Shown: piece after piece, positions 10,161 to 19,040 of the stretch
Layout: each line of letters begins with the position of its first letter
How positions within the stretch are numbered: position 1 is the first letter of the stretch
Assembly (NCBI GenBank): GCA_910592205.1
Contig: CAJVPJ010000484.1
Coordinates: forward strand, 1 to 23,822
Length of the DNA: 23,822 bases
Reading direction: 5' to 3'
Source of the DNA: Paraglomus occultum
Lineage: Eukaryota; Glomeromycota; Glomeromycetes; Paraglomerales; Paraglomeraceae
Notes under the pieces: model-generated
The model's input: only the letters and a program-made list of their open reading frames with translations
What the model was told of the DNA's origin: nothing
Databases searched by the model: none
Program-made: the position numbers and the translations under genes

Positions 10161-10955
10161 ATGGCCAGGTGTTGCACTACTCACTGTCAGCTTGACAACC
10201 CAACTCTACTACATAATAGTAGTACTCAACAAACAGCGTGTGAGATGCAGAAATCTTACGACATAAAAAAGAGAAAATTTAAAGAAAGCTTTGAATACAA
10301 TATTGTAGAAGACTTTTTCGATATTGAACGTAACAAAAAGATCCACTTTGACGAAGGAAACTGGATAGGCGATAACGAAGTTATATTAAACCCTATTATA
10401 AATGATAAAGAAACAACAAAAACAACACCAACACCAACACCATCGACACCGACACCAACACCTCCAACTACAACAATAACCACGACAACGACGACATCAA
10501 CAACGCCAACATCGATACCCACAACAACGACACCGACACCGACACCAACAACAACAAAGTCACCCTATCCATTCCTAATATCTCGTAATCAGGATAGAGA
10601 ACACGGAAACCTGAATCTCGTTTGTTATCAGGACGTTCTATTTGAAAGACTCGAAACTGGTCGATGGAAAAGGATTGATTTAGGGAGTATTCCCAAGTAT
10701 GAATACTTCAAGTATCAGGAAGAGCTTGTTAACTATACGCGAAAAATGTACAATGGCGCAAGTACGATTACAAAGATTGGTGCAGAATTCACTGATGACG
10801 AAGAGTCGGATAGCGACGAAAACGATCATTTACCAGAAGTGAAGATAGAACACGTCCCATTGTGTAAACAGGTTCGCGGTCGTAGTCATAGCTACAAACC
10901 GAAAACATGGTCGAAGCTTGGTCAAGTGCTCGTTGTATTGAAGGAGGACACATGA
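10161..10955 (+). CDS. hypothetical protein with Thr/Pro-rich linker
   Basis: A single open frame of 264 residues that I do not recognise. An N-terminal part (residues 1-84, basic then acidic) is joined by a Thr/Pro-rich linker at 85-133 (10413-10559) to a C-terminal part. That part has ordinary composition (for example LVCYQDVLFERLETGRWKR and KYEYFKYQEELVNYTRKMY), an acidic patch TDDEESDSDEND, and a basic end. No signal peptide or membrane segment is obvious. The start could be the ATG at 10161 or Met29 (MQKSYDIKKRK), which looks more like a protein start. The reading ends at TGA 10953-10955; a membrane-segment ORF overlaps in the next frame, so the true 3' end may differ by an unseen intron. 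The balanced composition outside the linker supports a real gene. Function unknown. Confidence 0.55.
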   Translation: MARCCTTHCQLDNPTLLHNSSTQQTACEMQKSYDIKKRKFKESFEYNIVEDFFDIERNKKIHFDEGNWIGDNEVILNPIINDKETTKTTPTPTPSTPTPTPPTTTITTTTTTSTTPTSIPTTTTPTPTPTTTKSPYPFLISRNQDREHGNLNLVCYQDVLFERLETGRWKRIDLGSIPKYEYFKYQEELVNYTRKMYNGASTITKIGAEFTDDEESDSDENDHLPEVKIEHVPLCKQVRGRSHSYKPKTWSKLGQVLVVLKEDT

Positions 10956-11098
10956 TTAGGGAAATGGTTGATTATCAGATATACACAGTTTTGTTGTTTT
11001 CTTTTTTGCTATACGCGCTCGACAAATGGATTGTCTTGTATATAATGTCAAAACCAGAAGAGAGGACTTTGACAATCGATGATTCGAAGGATATATAA
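10951..11098 (+). CDS. small ORF with one membrane segment, overlapping the preceding gene
   Basis: Starting at the ATG at 10951, this ORF overlaps the stop of the hypothetical gene in another frame. It encodes a 48-residue peptide with a hydrophobic helix (VLLFSFLLYAL, WIVLYIM) and an acidic end. The same frame is open upstream to 10907. It may be a last exon of the preceding gene, reached through an intron I could not place because no strong donor is visible, or a chance ORF. No homologue recognised. Confidence 0.25.
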
Positions 11099-11956
11099 AT
11101 TGATCCATTGCGTGTATGCGTTGTAGTATACGTTGCATTTATGGCTTTAGCAATGACTAAAAAAAGGTTATTTGCATCTTTTGATACTATATGTTCGTGA
11201 GCACGGCTTTCTGTATTTGGTTCAGTTTATGATAATAAAAACCCACGTTTCGTAATCAGGTCTTTACTTTGTTGATCGCTAATCCTGGCCTTTCCCCCTC
11301 AAGCAATAACTGTCAGATCGTTAGAGTCTTTTTTTTTTCCTCTTTCGAGAATGCCTTCAGTGGATAGATACGCAGTTTGATGACACGTGAAAGGCGACAT
11401 GTGCAAGAATGACTTTGAAGTAAAAAACTTTATTAATATTATTGCCGTAGACGGAAAAAGTTGCGATTTTCGTAACACCACCACCTGATTCCTTTGTGAT
11501 TTCGATTCGTCTTTCAAAAGTGTAATCATTCCCGAAATAAGATTTTGTTAATTATCGTGCAGATTATGCACAGCAGGTCTTCCTATAACTGGCATTTTAT
11601 GTCCGGATGGATGCGTGAACTTTTCCAACTACTATTTCTTACCAACCCAAGATGACAAAAATGATCAAGTAGAAAATGTTGTAATAGCGTTGTAGAAATG
11701 TTTTTATCTGGTTTCGGGAGTCAAGTGAATAATACTATTAATTATGAATCTATTTACTATTGCTTAGCATTTGATTACAAATATTAGCTCTAAATGGAAT
11801 GCCATACCATTTTATTGGCTTAGTGCTCTTTTGAAATTTGTCAAGTTATAAATCACCAAGGGCGAGTAGTAAGACCCTTTAGACGTGGCAGTCTGTTTGT
11901 ATACTTGCCAGGATTGGTACGAGCGTTTAAACGCAACGAGTCAATTAAATATCAAT

Positions 11957-12055
11957 ATGACGGAACACAACATCTCTGTTGGTGACTTTTTGATTCAAAT
12001 TTTTAATCAAGCGTCTTTCAGAATACACGTCAATTGTAAATATTTACCTCACTAA
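11957..12055 (+). other. possible orphan first exon, 32 codons
   Basis: The peptide begins MTEHNISVGDFLIQIFNQ and stops after 32 residues; a GTAAAT that could act as a donor follows HVN. The start is faintly like the N-terminus of thiamine-diphosphate enzymes of the pyruvate decarboxylase type, but the following nucleotide-binding signature is not found downstream. It may be a gene remnant or chance. Confidence 0.15.
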
Positions 12056-12611
12056 TTCGATCATTACACAAATATATATATTTATTTATATTATACGAGT
12101 ATTATATAGATAATTTTACCACGTTTCGTTTTTGAGTTTATATACTTGTCACACGATACGATCAATTCGGAAAAGCCAAGAATACACTCTGCGCCAAGCT
12201 TTTGATCTCAAAATTTAAAATAGTGTAAATTGATGCAACTTCTCACCAAAGTAACTATTTGTATTACATACAGAATGTGAATCCATGGTACTTCTCATCG
12301 TCTTGTGCTCTGCGCCTAACCGAATTAGCAATCACCAATTGGAAATTCACACGAGTCACATAAAAATCATCATTATGATGACATTCTTAATCATTATCAT
12401 GTGCCGGATCATCCGTTGGACAGAAAGAATATTTACGTTTTGCTAGTCGAGCCGAAAAAGTTATCATTTCAAAAATATTGGAGGCCAGCGGTTATTATTA
12501 TGTGATTACTTCATTCAGTAATTCGAAGAAAGTGAATATCCACTAAATTAGAAGAGAAAGAACTAGGCCAAGTATTATCCCAGATGATAGTAATGAGTAA
12601 TTATTTGTCCC

Positions 12612-12722
12612 ACAGAAATTTGGGCATCTAAATAACAAGCGCCCTAAAAACAAGGCCCCAAAAATTATTATCTCGAAAATAACCCCCCCCCAAAAAAAAT
12701 AAATTTTTTTTTTCTTTTTTAA
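12612..12722. repeat. possible degenerate DNA-transposon end
   Basis: Read on the minus strand, a run of G is followed by TTATTTTCGAGATAATAATT and then GGGGCCTTG and GGGCGCTTG motifs, flanked on the other side by a poly-T/poly-A stretch. This layered arrangement resembles terminal repeats of pogo-like elements, but no matching opposite end was found. The call is weak. Confidence 0.25.
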
Positions 12723-13801
12723 AGTCAATATCATATACACGGGTGACTTTGGTTAATAGTAAGGAGGCTTGTAATTAAAGAGGGCTTATTTACGATGATA
12801 AGAGCGGATAAGAATGGATTTCGGAGCATACAAAAATTAATCCCTTTCCTCCCTAACTCGAACTCAGCAACAAAGAGAGCGGTTGTATATGAGCGGCGTA
12901 GTAATTCTTTGGCTATTCATGCTACTATCTCGAATTAATATTAACTTTTGGACGACAATTACAATCCCGGAAAAAAATAATGGCGGTCATATTAAACATA
13001 TTTTTATAAATTTTTACGTATAAGGTAAACTTTTGGCAGTAATTAATGTTATTTCGCGATAACAAATTGTACTCGTAATAGATAATAATGAATTTCACAA
13101 AAACGGTTTTAACGCGTTTTTGACATTTAACTTTTATGCACGAAAAGCATGTCTTGGTTTGGGCTAACTAAATTGTTAACAAAAATTGCAAACATATTTG
13201 TATTAGCATTTTTTGTTGTAAATAGTTTAATTAGTACTGGAAAATTAATAAAAAGGCTATAGTAATAAATTACAGTTTTTACAAATTTATTCCAAACATA
13301 AACAATTAATATTATACATAAACCTTTTTTAGAACATAGCTGGTGCTTTCAAGCAGTCTAAAACCAAACCTTTATTTTGCATAATTTATTGCAACAACAT
13401 TTTTGCTAATACTAACTCGACTGCTATGCAACGGCTGTTTTGGGACTTTGATTTTACTTTGAAAGCAAACAATAATTATGAAAAAAAATTAATATTTTAT
13501 TTTTATATGGAGACAGTGCTATATTAATTATGTTATGACTTTAAGTAAAATAAAAATTTTTTATTAAAGTGCGGTGAAAATTGGTCCATACTAATATACA
13601 AGGCAATAACGAAATGAATATGGTAAACAACAATGTTATATCCTTGAGGGGAAATGGAGCAGGAAAAAGCTTATTTTAATTGTTAACATTAAAAAATAAA
13701 TTAATATTAATATACAATAGAGGAGAAATACAAGTAACACTAGATAATTAATATGGATAGTAGGGATTAGAGTAATAATAATAACCAAGACTTAAATAAT
13801 T

Positions 13802-13987
13802 AATATCCTGAGGTTCAAGATGCTAATGATGAAGTCATTGAGAATCCTATTTTTGATAGAGTAATGAGATATTATGAGGAATGAATAGACAACATTTGTA
13901 AAATTGGACATGCTGCAACAAAACCAGACAAAGAGGACATCCTATTATAATTATGTGACATAAATGAGAGGTTGATTATGGCGTGGC
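13802..13987 (+). pseudogene. decayed coding fragment, copy A
   Basis: Reading EVQDANDEVIENPIFDRVMR onward, the frame continues through a TGA and a TAA into KIGHAATKPDKEDILL and then NERLIMAWLK. A closely related stretch occurs about 450 bp downstream. The family is not recognised. It may be part of a transposon or of a gene family. Confidence 0.35.
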
Positions 13988-14061
13988 TGAAAATTGACCT
14001 GTGTGACTGATGACGTTGTTCTGACCCAAATCGAAATAAGTTCAGAGTGATATTCATTTCG

Positions 14062-14211
14062 ATGTTGTCACATAATTTATGCATATTCTACTGCACTTTA
14101 TGGGAACTAAAGCCAGAACTAAAAAATCGTGTTGATTATCACATACTGGATTGCACCAGCGATGATGCAGTAGCCTACGCGAAAGATAACCGCTCTCTCA
14201 GCCGACCGTAA
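14062..14211 (+). other. 49-codon ORF of unknown origin
   Basis: A short ORF beginning MLSHNLCIFYCTLWELKPEL and ending in SLSRP. It lies between the two coding-like repeats and its second half has ordinary protein-like composition. It may belong to the same decayed element. No homologue recognised. Confidence 0.2.
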
Positions 14212-14316
14212 AAGCTTTTTTTATTTAATACTATTAGACAGCAAAGTTCCTGTTACTAAGTAGTAGTATATGCGCTTCACATTAAGAAAGCTTTGAAAAT
14301 TTTAACTCTTATTTTA

Positions 14317-14400
14317 GGAGAAGGGCATTTTTGAGGCAGTTAATTTGGGGCAGACTGCGACAAAACCAGACAAAGTGGACATTGAATTATGTAAATGGCT
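14317..14400 (+). pseudogene. decayed coding fragment, copy B
   Basis: After an acceptor-like TTATTTTAG the frame reads EKGIFEAVNLGQTATKPDK, then VDIELCKWLN, before running into poly-T. The GQTATKPDKVDI segment matches GHAATKPDKEDI of copy A, and about 35 of 41 bases agree at DNA level. The pair are direct repeats about 450 bp apart. Confidence 0.35.
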
Positions 14401-14839
14401 GAATTTTTTATTTTTTTTTTGAAGACTATGCTTCTTTAGTAGCACGAAATACATTACGTATCCGTGATTAATAAGTAAATATGGCACTGATATTTGCATC
14501 ATTGTTAATTTTCGTTCCAACCAATCAACCATGTCTTTGACAAATACTAGACGATGATAATCTTATATAGTTAAGCCCGGTTCAGCATTAGAGCAAGTAT
14601 TTTACGGGACTATCAAACTTATTCTCTTTAGTAAATACATTACGATGTACGTTAATAAACATATCAATATTCCATCGCTATCCACTAGCCACGTCTCTCA
14701 TACCTAATTCACACCTAACCTTCCGCTCGCTTGAATAATTTATACAAACGCGAATTACCTATTGCATAATTAATTGTGAAAACAATTGACAAAAGTTTAC
14801 GAGAGTGTTTCTCCGATCGCTGTGAGAACCAATATTATC

Positions 14840-14884
14840 ATGCCATCGTCTCATTATTCAGATCAGCAGTCACCAAGTATGTAG
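14840..14884 (+). other. possible orphan first exon
   Basis: An ATG opens MPSSHYSDQQSPS and meets a good donor, GTATGT, after 13 codons. No following exon on the plus strand is apparent before the oppositely oriented fucosyltransferase gene. It could be the 5' remnant of a lost gene or chance. Confidence 0.15.
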
Positions 14885-14996
14885 AAGATTTTAAATAAAT
14901 ACTGCTTTTTTCACAAACGTTTTAATTAGTGATTCACTCAAAGAAACAAGAATTCTATAATTAAGTCTATAAATCCAATACTCCTATTACTTTTTC

Positions 14997-16535
14997 TCAT
15001 CCAACCCACTCGGCTCTTTCCAAAAATTTACACATGTACGATGTTTCACCCTTCCAACATTTTTCACAGAAACTGTCATAAGTTTTATCTTTCTTCCACT
15101 CGAAATAACTCTCATATAAAGTCTTGTCATTTGCCACCTTTTCTATGTAATCTGCAAACTCCTTGACCGTCTTAAAGTCTGACACTTTTATAATTGAATG
15201 CGGGGGTACGTAATCATCAATATCCGGCGCACCCATGTAAACTGGGATGGCATCGATAAGCATCGGATCATAGACCTTTTCCGTGACATAGCCAGCGCAG
15301 TTGGAATTTTCAAATGCCAATATAAATTTATAGGGTGACAGTGTATCTCGCTTGACTTCATACATATTCGCCTGCCAATGCGCCGTCGCGTTGCCCTCAG
15401 GCTTAATTCCGTACTTTTTGAGAACGTATTCGGGCACGTTTTTGGTATGATGACAGCTGCCGTACGAATCGACGGTGATATACTTCATAAGTTCGTCGAC
15501 GAATTCGTTTCGATTGTTCTTGGGATTACAATTTCCAGCCATCCATGCAACCAAAACGTCTGATTTTTTCTTCTCAAAGGGTATATCAGTTTTGTAGAAC
15601 TCAGGCATACGATCTCGAGAAATCCCAAAAGTCGGTTGGAATATGTCAAAAACCCGCGCGGGAGGGCCCATGGTCATTTCAAACAATTCACGGAAACCTC
15701 TAAGTCCGGCATACCATTCGTATGCTAGACCCTCATCTACGAGTTTTAACCACCAAACTTGGTTTGTATTTTTTGGCGGAAAGCGCGCAAGGTCATAGTA
15801 TGGTGGGTAATCCTCTCGGAGAAGATATGGAAAGTCTATTAACATTACGTCTGCTTCACGCCACCGGGTAAAGTTCGCCGTTATTCTCCAACTCGTGCCT
15901 CCCTCGCAAGTGCCTTGCTCTCCATAATCCAGTTGAGTCCAGAAAAAGCATGGCGCATATCCGGCTGGCCACGTAGCTATGTCAGAATATGGGGAAGGCG
16001 CAAATCTCTCAAAGATTCGTCGGAAAGACGGTGCAAGTTCAGGTGGATAAGGACAGAGATCACGCGCAGCGTCTGGCCAGGATAGTTCTTTGTGGGTTAG
16101 GAACGTATAATGGAGCCAGCGGAAGATTAATACTTCACGATTACGGGGACCTTTAAGGCGAAAGGTGCGATATCTGGGAAAGCTATCATGCAGTAGAGTG
16201 TCACATGTGGTAGGCACATATTCGGCAAGGAAGGGCGATGGCGCTAATTTTACGTCACCAAGCGCCTTTAATGGAGCTGGTATAGATGGTGGTGGTAAAG
16301 AAGGAAGAGGTGCTAGAGATGAGGACGGTTTAGACGGTTTAGACGGCCTGGGTGGTGGAGTGTATGCTATTTCATCGCTAGTTGGCACAGTGACGCTATA
16401 ATATGAATGTATAAAGTTTAAAGAAAAGGTAATTAATGCCACGAGTATGACAGTCACTGCTAATAATTTCCACACAGGTCTTCGCCCAACACCAGTCTTC
16501 GACATCGCACTCGACAAGTTTAAAAAATAGTTCAT
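14997..16535 (-). CDS. alpha-fucosyltransferase, GT10 family, copy 1
   Basis: An intronless 512-residue type II Golgi membrane glycosyltransferase, expected to move L-fucose from GDP-fucose to a glycan, usually in alpha-1,3 linkage. It has a short basic cytoplasmic tail, one membrane anchor at about residues 22-41 (WKLLAVTVILVALITFSL), a Pro/Ser stem at about 58-90, then a lumenal catalytic domain. The GT10 core is clear: VAWMAGNC (329-336), VDSYGSC (355-361) and the donor-binding signature from 402 (YKFILAFENSNC, GYVTEKVYD, IPVYMGAPDIDDYVPP). A Cys-rich end (FCEKCW, CKFLERAEW) follows. N-glycosylation sites NFT and NAT are present. The ATG at 16535 has A at -3; Met11 is an alternative start. 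A paralogue lies 4.4 kb away on the same strand. The acceptor glycan cannot be read from the sequence. No frame break or missing key motif. Confidence 0.93.
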   Translation of the reverse strand: MNYFLNLSSAMSKTGVGRRPVWKLLAVTVILVALITFSLNFIHSYYSVTVPTSDEIAYTPPPRPSKPSKPSSSLAPLPSLPPPSIPAPLKALGDVKLAPSPFLAEYVPTTCDTLLHDSFPRYRTFRLKGPRNREVLIFRWLHYTFLTHKELSWPDAARDLCPYPPELAPSFRRIFERFAPSPYSDIATWPAGYAPCFFWTQLDYGEQGTCEGGTSWRITANFTRWREADVMLIDFPYLLREDYPPYYDLARFPPKNTNQVWWLKLVDEGLAYEWYAGLRGFRELFEMTMGPPARVFDIFQPTFGISRDRMPEFYKTDIPFEKKKSDVLVAWMAGNCNPKNNRNEFVDELMKYITVDSYGSCHHTKNVPEYVLKKYGIKPEGNATAHWQANMYEVKRDTLSPYKFILAFENSNCAGYVTEKVYDPMLIDAIPVYMGAPDIDDYVPPHSIIKVSDFKTVKEFADYIEKVANDKTLYESYFEWKKDKTYDSFCEKCWKGETSYMCKFLERAEWVG

Positions 16536-16620
16536 TGTGGGTAATAATAATAAACCTTAGCGATCTAATTTGAGAGAGAAATAATGTAGGACGAATTAGA
16601 ATTTACCCTCCAAGTCGCAC

Positions 16621-16683
16621 AATATGGAACAAATCCTAATCCAACACTAATAAAATGTGTCTCGATATACCGGATTTTATTAG
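16621..16683. repeat. short hairpin upstream of GT10 copy 1
   Basis: CTAATAAAAT and ATTTTATTAG form a perfect 10-bp inverted repeat, at about 16647-16656 and 16674-16683, separated by 17 bases. It lies about 110 bp upstream of the fucosyltransferase start, in the presumed promoter. Confidence 0.5.
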
Positions 16684-16770
16684 TATTCTCTCGATAAAGC
16701 TACTGTATAACGGATGCTAACCAAAAGTACTATATATTAGTTTTATCAAAAATATACTTGATACTGTCGA

Positions 16771-16895
16771 CCTCCCCTACAGTCACCTCCTATACAGTCA
16801 CATTGGCTTATAGTCACAATTTGGTTCGGTCCCGGTTTTTTCCATAATGATTTTCCTCCTATACAGTCACATCATAGTGATAGTCACAGTCACCG
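16771..16895. mobile_element. ACAGTCAC subterminal repeat cluster of a DNA transposon
   Basis: The octamer ACAGTCAC or a close variant occurs about six times in 125 bp, several times preceded by CTAT or CTCCTAT. Repeats of this kind act as transposase binding sites at the ends of pogo-like elements. Two more copies lie at about 17625-17647 on the other side of a transposase fossil, but in the same orientation rather than inverted, so the element is probably truncated or rearranged. Confidence 0.6.
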
Positions 16896-17230
16896 ATTTT
16901 GGATTCTCGTCACTATGAAGTCTATATATAAATCCCTCTGCACAGTCGCTAAACCAATTTATTATATTAATATTGTAGCAAGGAAATTATTCTCATGGTA
17001 ATTATTCGTGGCAGGATCCACAACAAACAAAGGGACCATAATGTTAAATGCATTTACAGCTTATTATATCAGCGATAAACAAGCCACCACACATTTACAC
17101 AGTACGGTAGTATTGGATAAATATTACATCATATAACGTAATGAATTCCAAAAACAAGCCTTAATATTAATTAAGGTAATAAACATATCCCATTGAATTT
17201 TTACACAATGTCCTCATAACATCAACCGAA

Positions 17231-17476
17231 AAAAAAAGAGTTCAATTGAGTATTGACAATAAACGCAAAATTTGCGAATACGCGAAACAAAATTCTACCT
17301 TGAACCATGCAGACATTGCCAAACACTTTAATAATAAGTATAATTTTTAACATGAATCGCTCAACTGTAACCAAAATTTATCCAAAAAAAAAAGGCTTAT
17401 TATGCTTTCAACAAAACAGGATCCTAGCACACGTTCTGCTAAGTACCCTAAATTGAACAAGGCTATGGAACTGTAG
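17231..17476 (+). pseudogene. pogo/Tigger-like transposase fossil, DNA-binding part
   Basis: Frame-broken remains of an N-terminal transposase domain. Segment 1 reads RVQLSIDNKRKICEYAKQNS and then LNHADIAKHFNNKYNF, the first helix-turn-helix of the CENP-B/pogo family. It breaks at a TAA and continues one frame over as MNRSTVTKIY. After an A-run it returns to the first frame as RSAKYPKLNKAMEL, the start of the second CENP-B-type helix-turn-helix. No catalytic DDE domain follows. The ACAGTCAC repeats on both sides fit the same element. Confidence 0.75.
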
Positions 17477-17654
17477 GTAGTAGGTACACCAAACTATTGA
17501 ACCTGAACTTGAATCAAAACGTCAACAAAAATCGAATCTTATTTTACAAAATAATAGTAAATTCATTATTAAAACTTATCGTGTAACATATGTTAATCAC
17601 ATGACCGTCTATGAATCCTTTGTACAGTCACCCCTCCTTAGTCACAGTAAACTA

Positions 17655-17777
17655 CCCCAGCGTCACCATGAAAATTTCACGTTCACATGACTGCAGTGGG
17701 TGAAACTATAGAAGCAAAATATATATATTAATATAGAAATAATCATGTGAACGTGAAATTTCATGGTGATGCTGGGG
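17655..17777. mobile_element. fold-back (MITE-like) inverted repeat
   Basis: Arms at 17655-17690 and 17743-17777 are inverted copies of about 36 bp (CCCCAGCGTCACCATGAAAA and on), differing by one substitution and a one-base indel, around a 52-bp AT-rich loop. There is no coding capacity. It abuts the right-hand ACAGTCAC repeats of the pogo fossil, so it may be its deleted derivative or a separate element. Confidence 0.8.
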
Positions 17778-17850
17778 ATAAACGGTAATCACGTGTTAGT
17801 AATAATCAACCAATTCAATTGTTGAATTTGAATGCAAGACACATGTTGAT

Positions 17851-17983
17851 GTCAGATCAGAATTTTATGTTGCTTCCAAACTGACATGTGTCAGATGAGA
17901 ATAATAGAAAATTAGCAATAAATATGACAGTGTTTTATTGAATAATATATTGTCAGTTTGGAAGCATAAAATTCTGATCTGAC
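17851..17983. mobile_element. fold-back element with 33-36 bp arms
   Basis: GTCAGATCAGAATTTTATG through TTCCAAACTGACA at 17851-17886 is repeated in inverted orientation at 17951-17983, with a 3-bp indel as the only difference. The loop is AT-rich and non-coding. Its right arm runs directly into a tandem array sharing the TCTGACA motif. Confidence 0.8.
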
Positions 17984-18112
17984 ACATATCACTTCGGAAT
18001 TGACATAAACTCCGATCTGACATATTAATATGTCACTTCGGGGTTGACATAAATTCTAATCTGACATATGTTACTTCGGAATTGACATAAATTTCGATCT
18101 GACATACAACAC
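17978..18112. repeat. tandem array, three and a part copies of a 38-bp unit
   Basis: Units start at 17978, 18016, 18060 and 18098 with TCTGACATA, followed by ACTTCGG, a GTTGACATAA/ATTGACATAA core and TCGA. Lengths are 38, 44 and 38 bp; the second unit has a 6-bp insertion. TGACATACAACAC at the end is inverted at 18201-18213, and TTTGGAATT motifs recur to about 18255, giving a second, nested fold-back. This resembles subterminal binding-site repeats of a DNA transposon. Confidence 0.75.
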
Positions 18113-18755
18113 ACATAAGAAAACTTATTAAACGAAACGCTTAATTGATAAGACATTCGCCTCCGCTGTGTTCATACATTCCAGTCTTGAAACATAACAA
18201 GTGTTGTATGTCAATTTGGAATTCTGCCAGTTTGGAATTTTATGTCAAATTGGAATGGATAATTTATAATAATAAAGGAAACGTATTCTATTATTCATTA
18301 TCAAAACTATAATTAAGCATGCATATACAGTATGTTAATTATAATGTAAATGTATCATATACTCAATTTCATGCTTCTCATACATATATCAAACGCTAAT
18401 CTGTTCAAGTGGGCTTATTATAGTCTAAACTTTTGCGCGCTATTTATTAGTCTTTTCCAGCCCACAACTCCTTGTGTATATCACCATAGAATCAAATCTT
18501 GATAACAATTATAATATTATGACAAGTTTATTAGATTTCGGAAAATGTTAAACACTTTTCTTTCTCACTGCTTTCTACTATATTTAACAATATTTTTTAA
18601 AATTTTTTTGAAGTAGAATTTTCTTGTAAACGCTGTATATAATTTTGCGCCACTATATAATTTCCGGAATTCCATATATAATTTGTACGCGATATATATG
18701 TTTGACCCAAATTAAAATAATTATTTGTTCTATAGTAAATTCTAATTATGAAAAA

Positions 18756-18808
18756 ACCTCACTAATCCGAGGTAAGCTTTGATTCCATGGGCTTCGGGTT
18801 AACGAGGT
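18756..18808. mobile_element. short inverted repeat resembling Tigger/pogo ends
   Basis: ACCTCACTAATCCGA at 18756-18770 is inverted, with three mismatches, at 18794-18808 (TCGGGTTAACGAGGT). CCTCGTTAACCCG-type ends are typical of Tigger/pogo elements as far as I recall. It may be two ends brought together by near-complete deletion, since only 23 bp lie between them. Confidence 0.5.
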
Positions 18809-18966
18809 CGACTATGTATTAGTATATGTTTTGAAAATAATTGATTGTACTTTTGAAAAAAAAAAATAACAAAAAAATTAAATAATAATAATTATTATTA
18901 TTAATCTCACATGTAACAGATATTGGGTTAGAATGTGAAAGTATATTGTTGTTGTGTCTGAGTTCA

Positions 18967-19040
18967 GGACCTGTCTCAGTTCAGAACCCAGTTACTCAGT
19001 CCAGAACTCAGTTGTCTCAGTTCAGAACTGAGACAGGTCC
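18967..19040. repeat. inverted repeat with 20-bp arms (CTCAGTTCAGAAC family)
   Basis: GGACCTGTCTCAGTTCAGAA at 18967-18986 matches the inverse of 19021-19040 at 19 of 20 positions. The intervening 34 bp contain further copies of CAGTTCAGAAC/CAGTCCAGAAC. It is a compact fold-back made of one repeated word, not linked to any gene. Confidence 0.7.

Larger units (their letters stand above)
11099..14996. other. AT-rich intergenic region with gene and element scraps
   Basis: About 3.9 kb without a complete gene that I can support. It holds a short orphan ORF around 11550-11695, an exon-like start at 11957, a poly-G/poly-A stretch near 12690-12720, very AT-rich sequence from about 12900 to 13800, two copies of a coding-like fragment near 13880 and 14340, and an exon-like start at 14840. 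These are listed separately. The pattern is that of old, decayed insertions. Confidence 0.6.

Noticed and set aside
10256-10522. Minus-strand ORF rich in Val, Gly and Asp
   Set aside because: It is the antisense of the ACA/ACC Thr/Pro linker codons of the plus-strand gene.
13616-13678. Short ORF containing GNGAGKS, a Walker A-like motif
   Set aside because: It is about 20 codons long with no other ATPase motif and lies in AT-rich sequence. Chance is the simplest explanation.
16165-16401. Plus-strand Gly/Asp-rich ORF opposite the GT10 copy 1 stem
   Set aside because: Antisense shadow of the Pro/Ser-rich stem codons. The minus strand encodes a complete enzyme.
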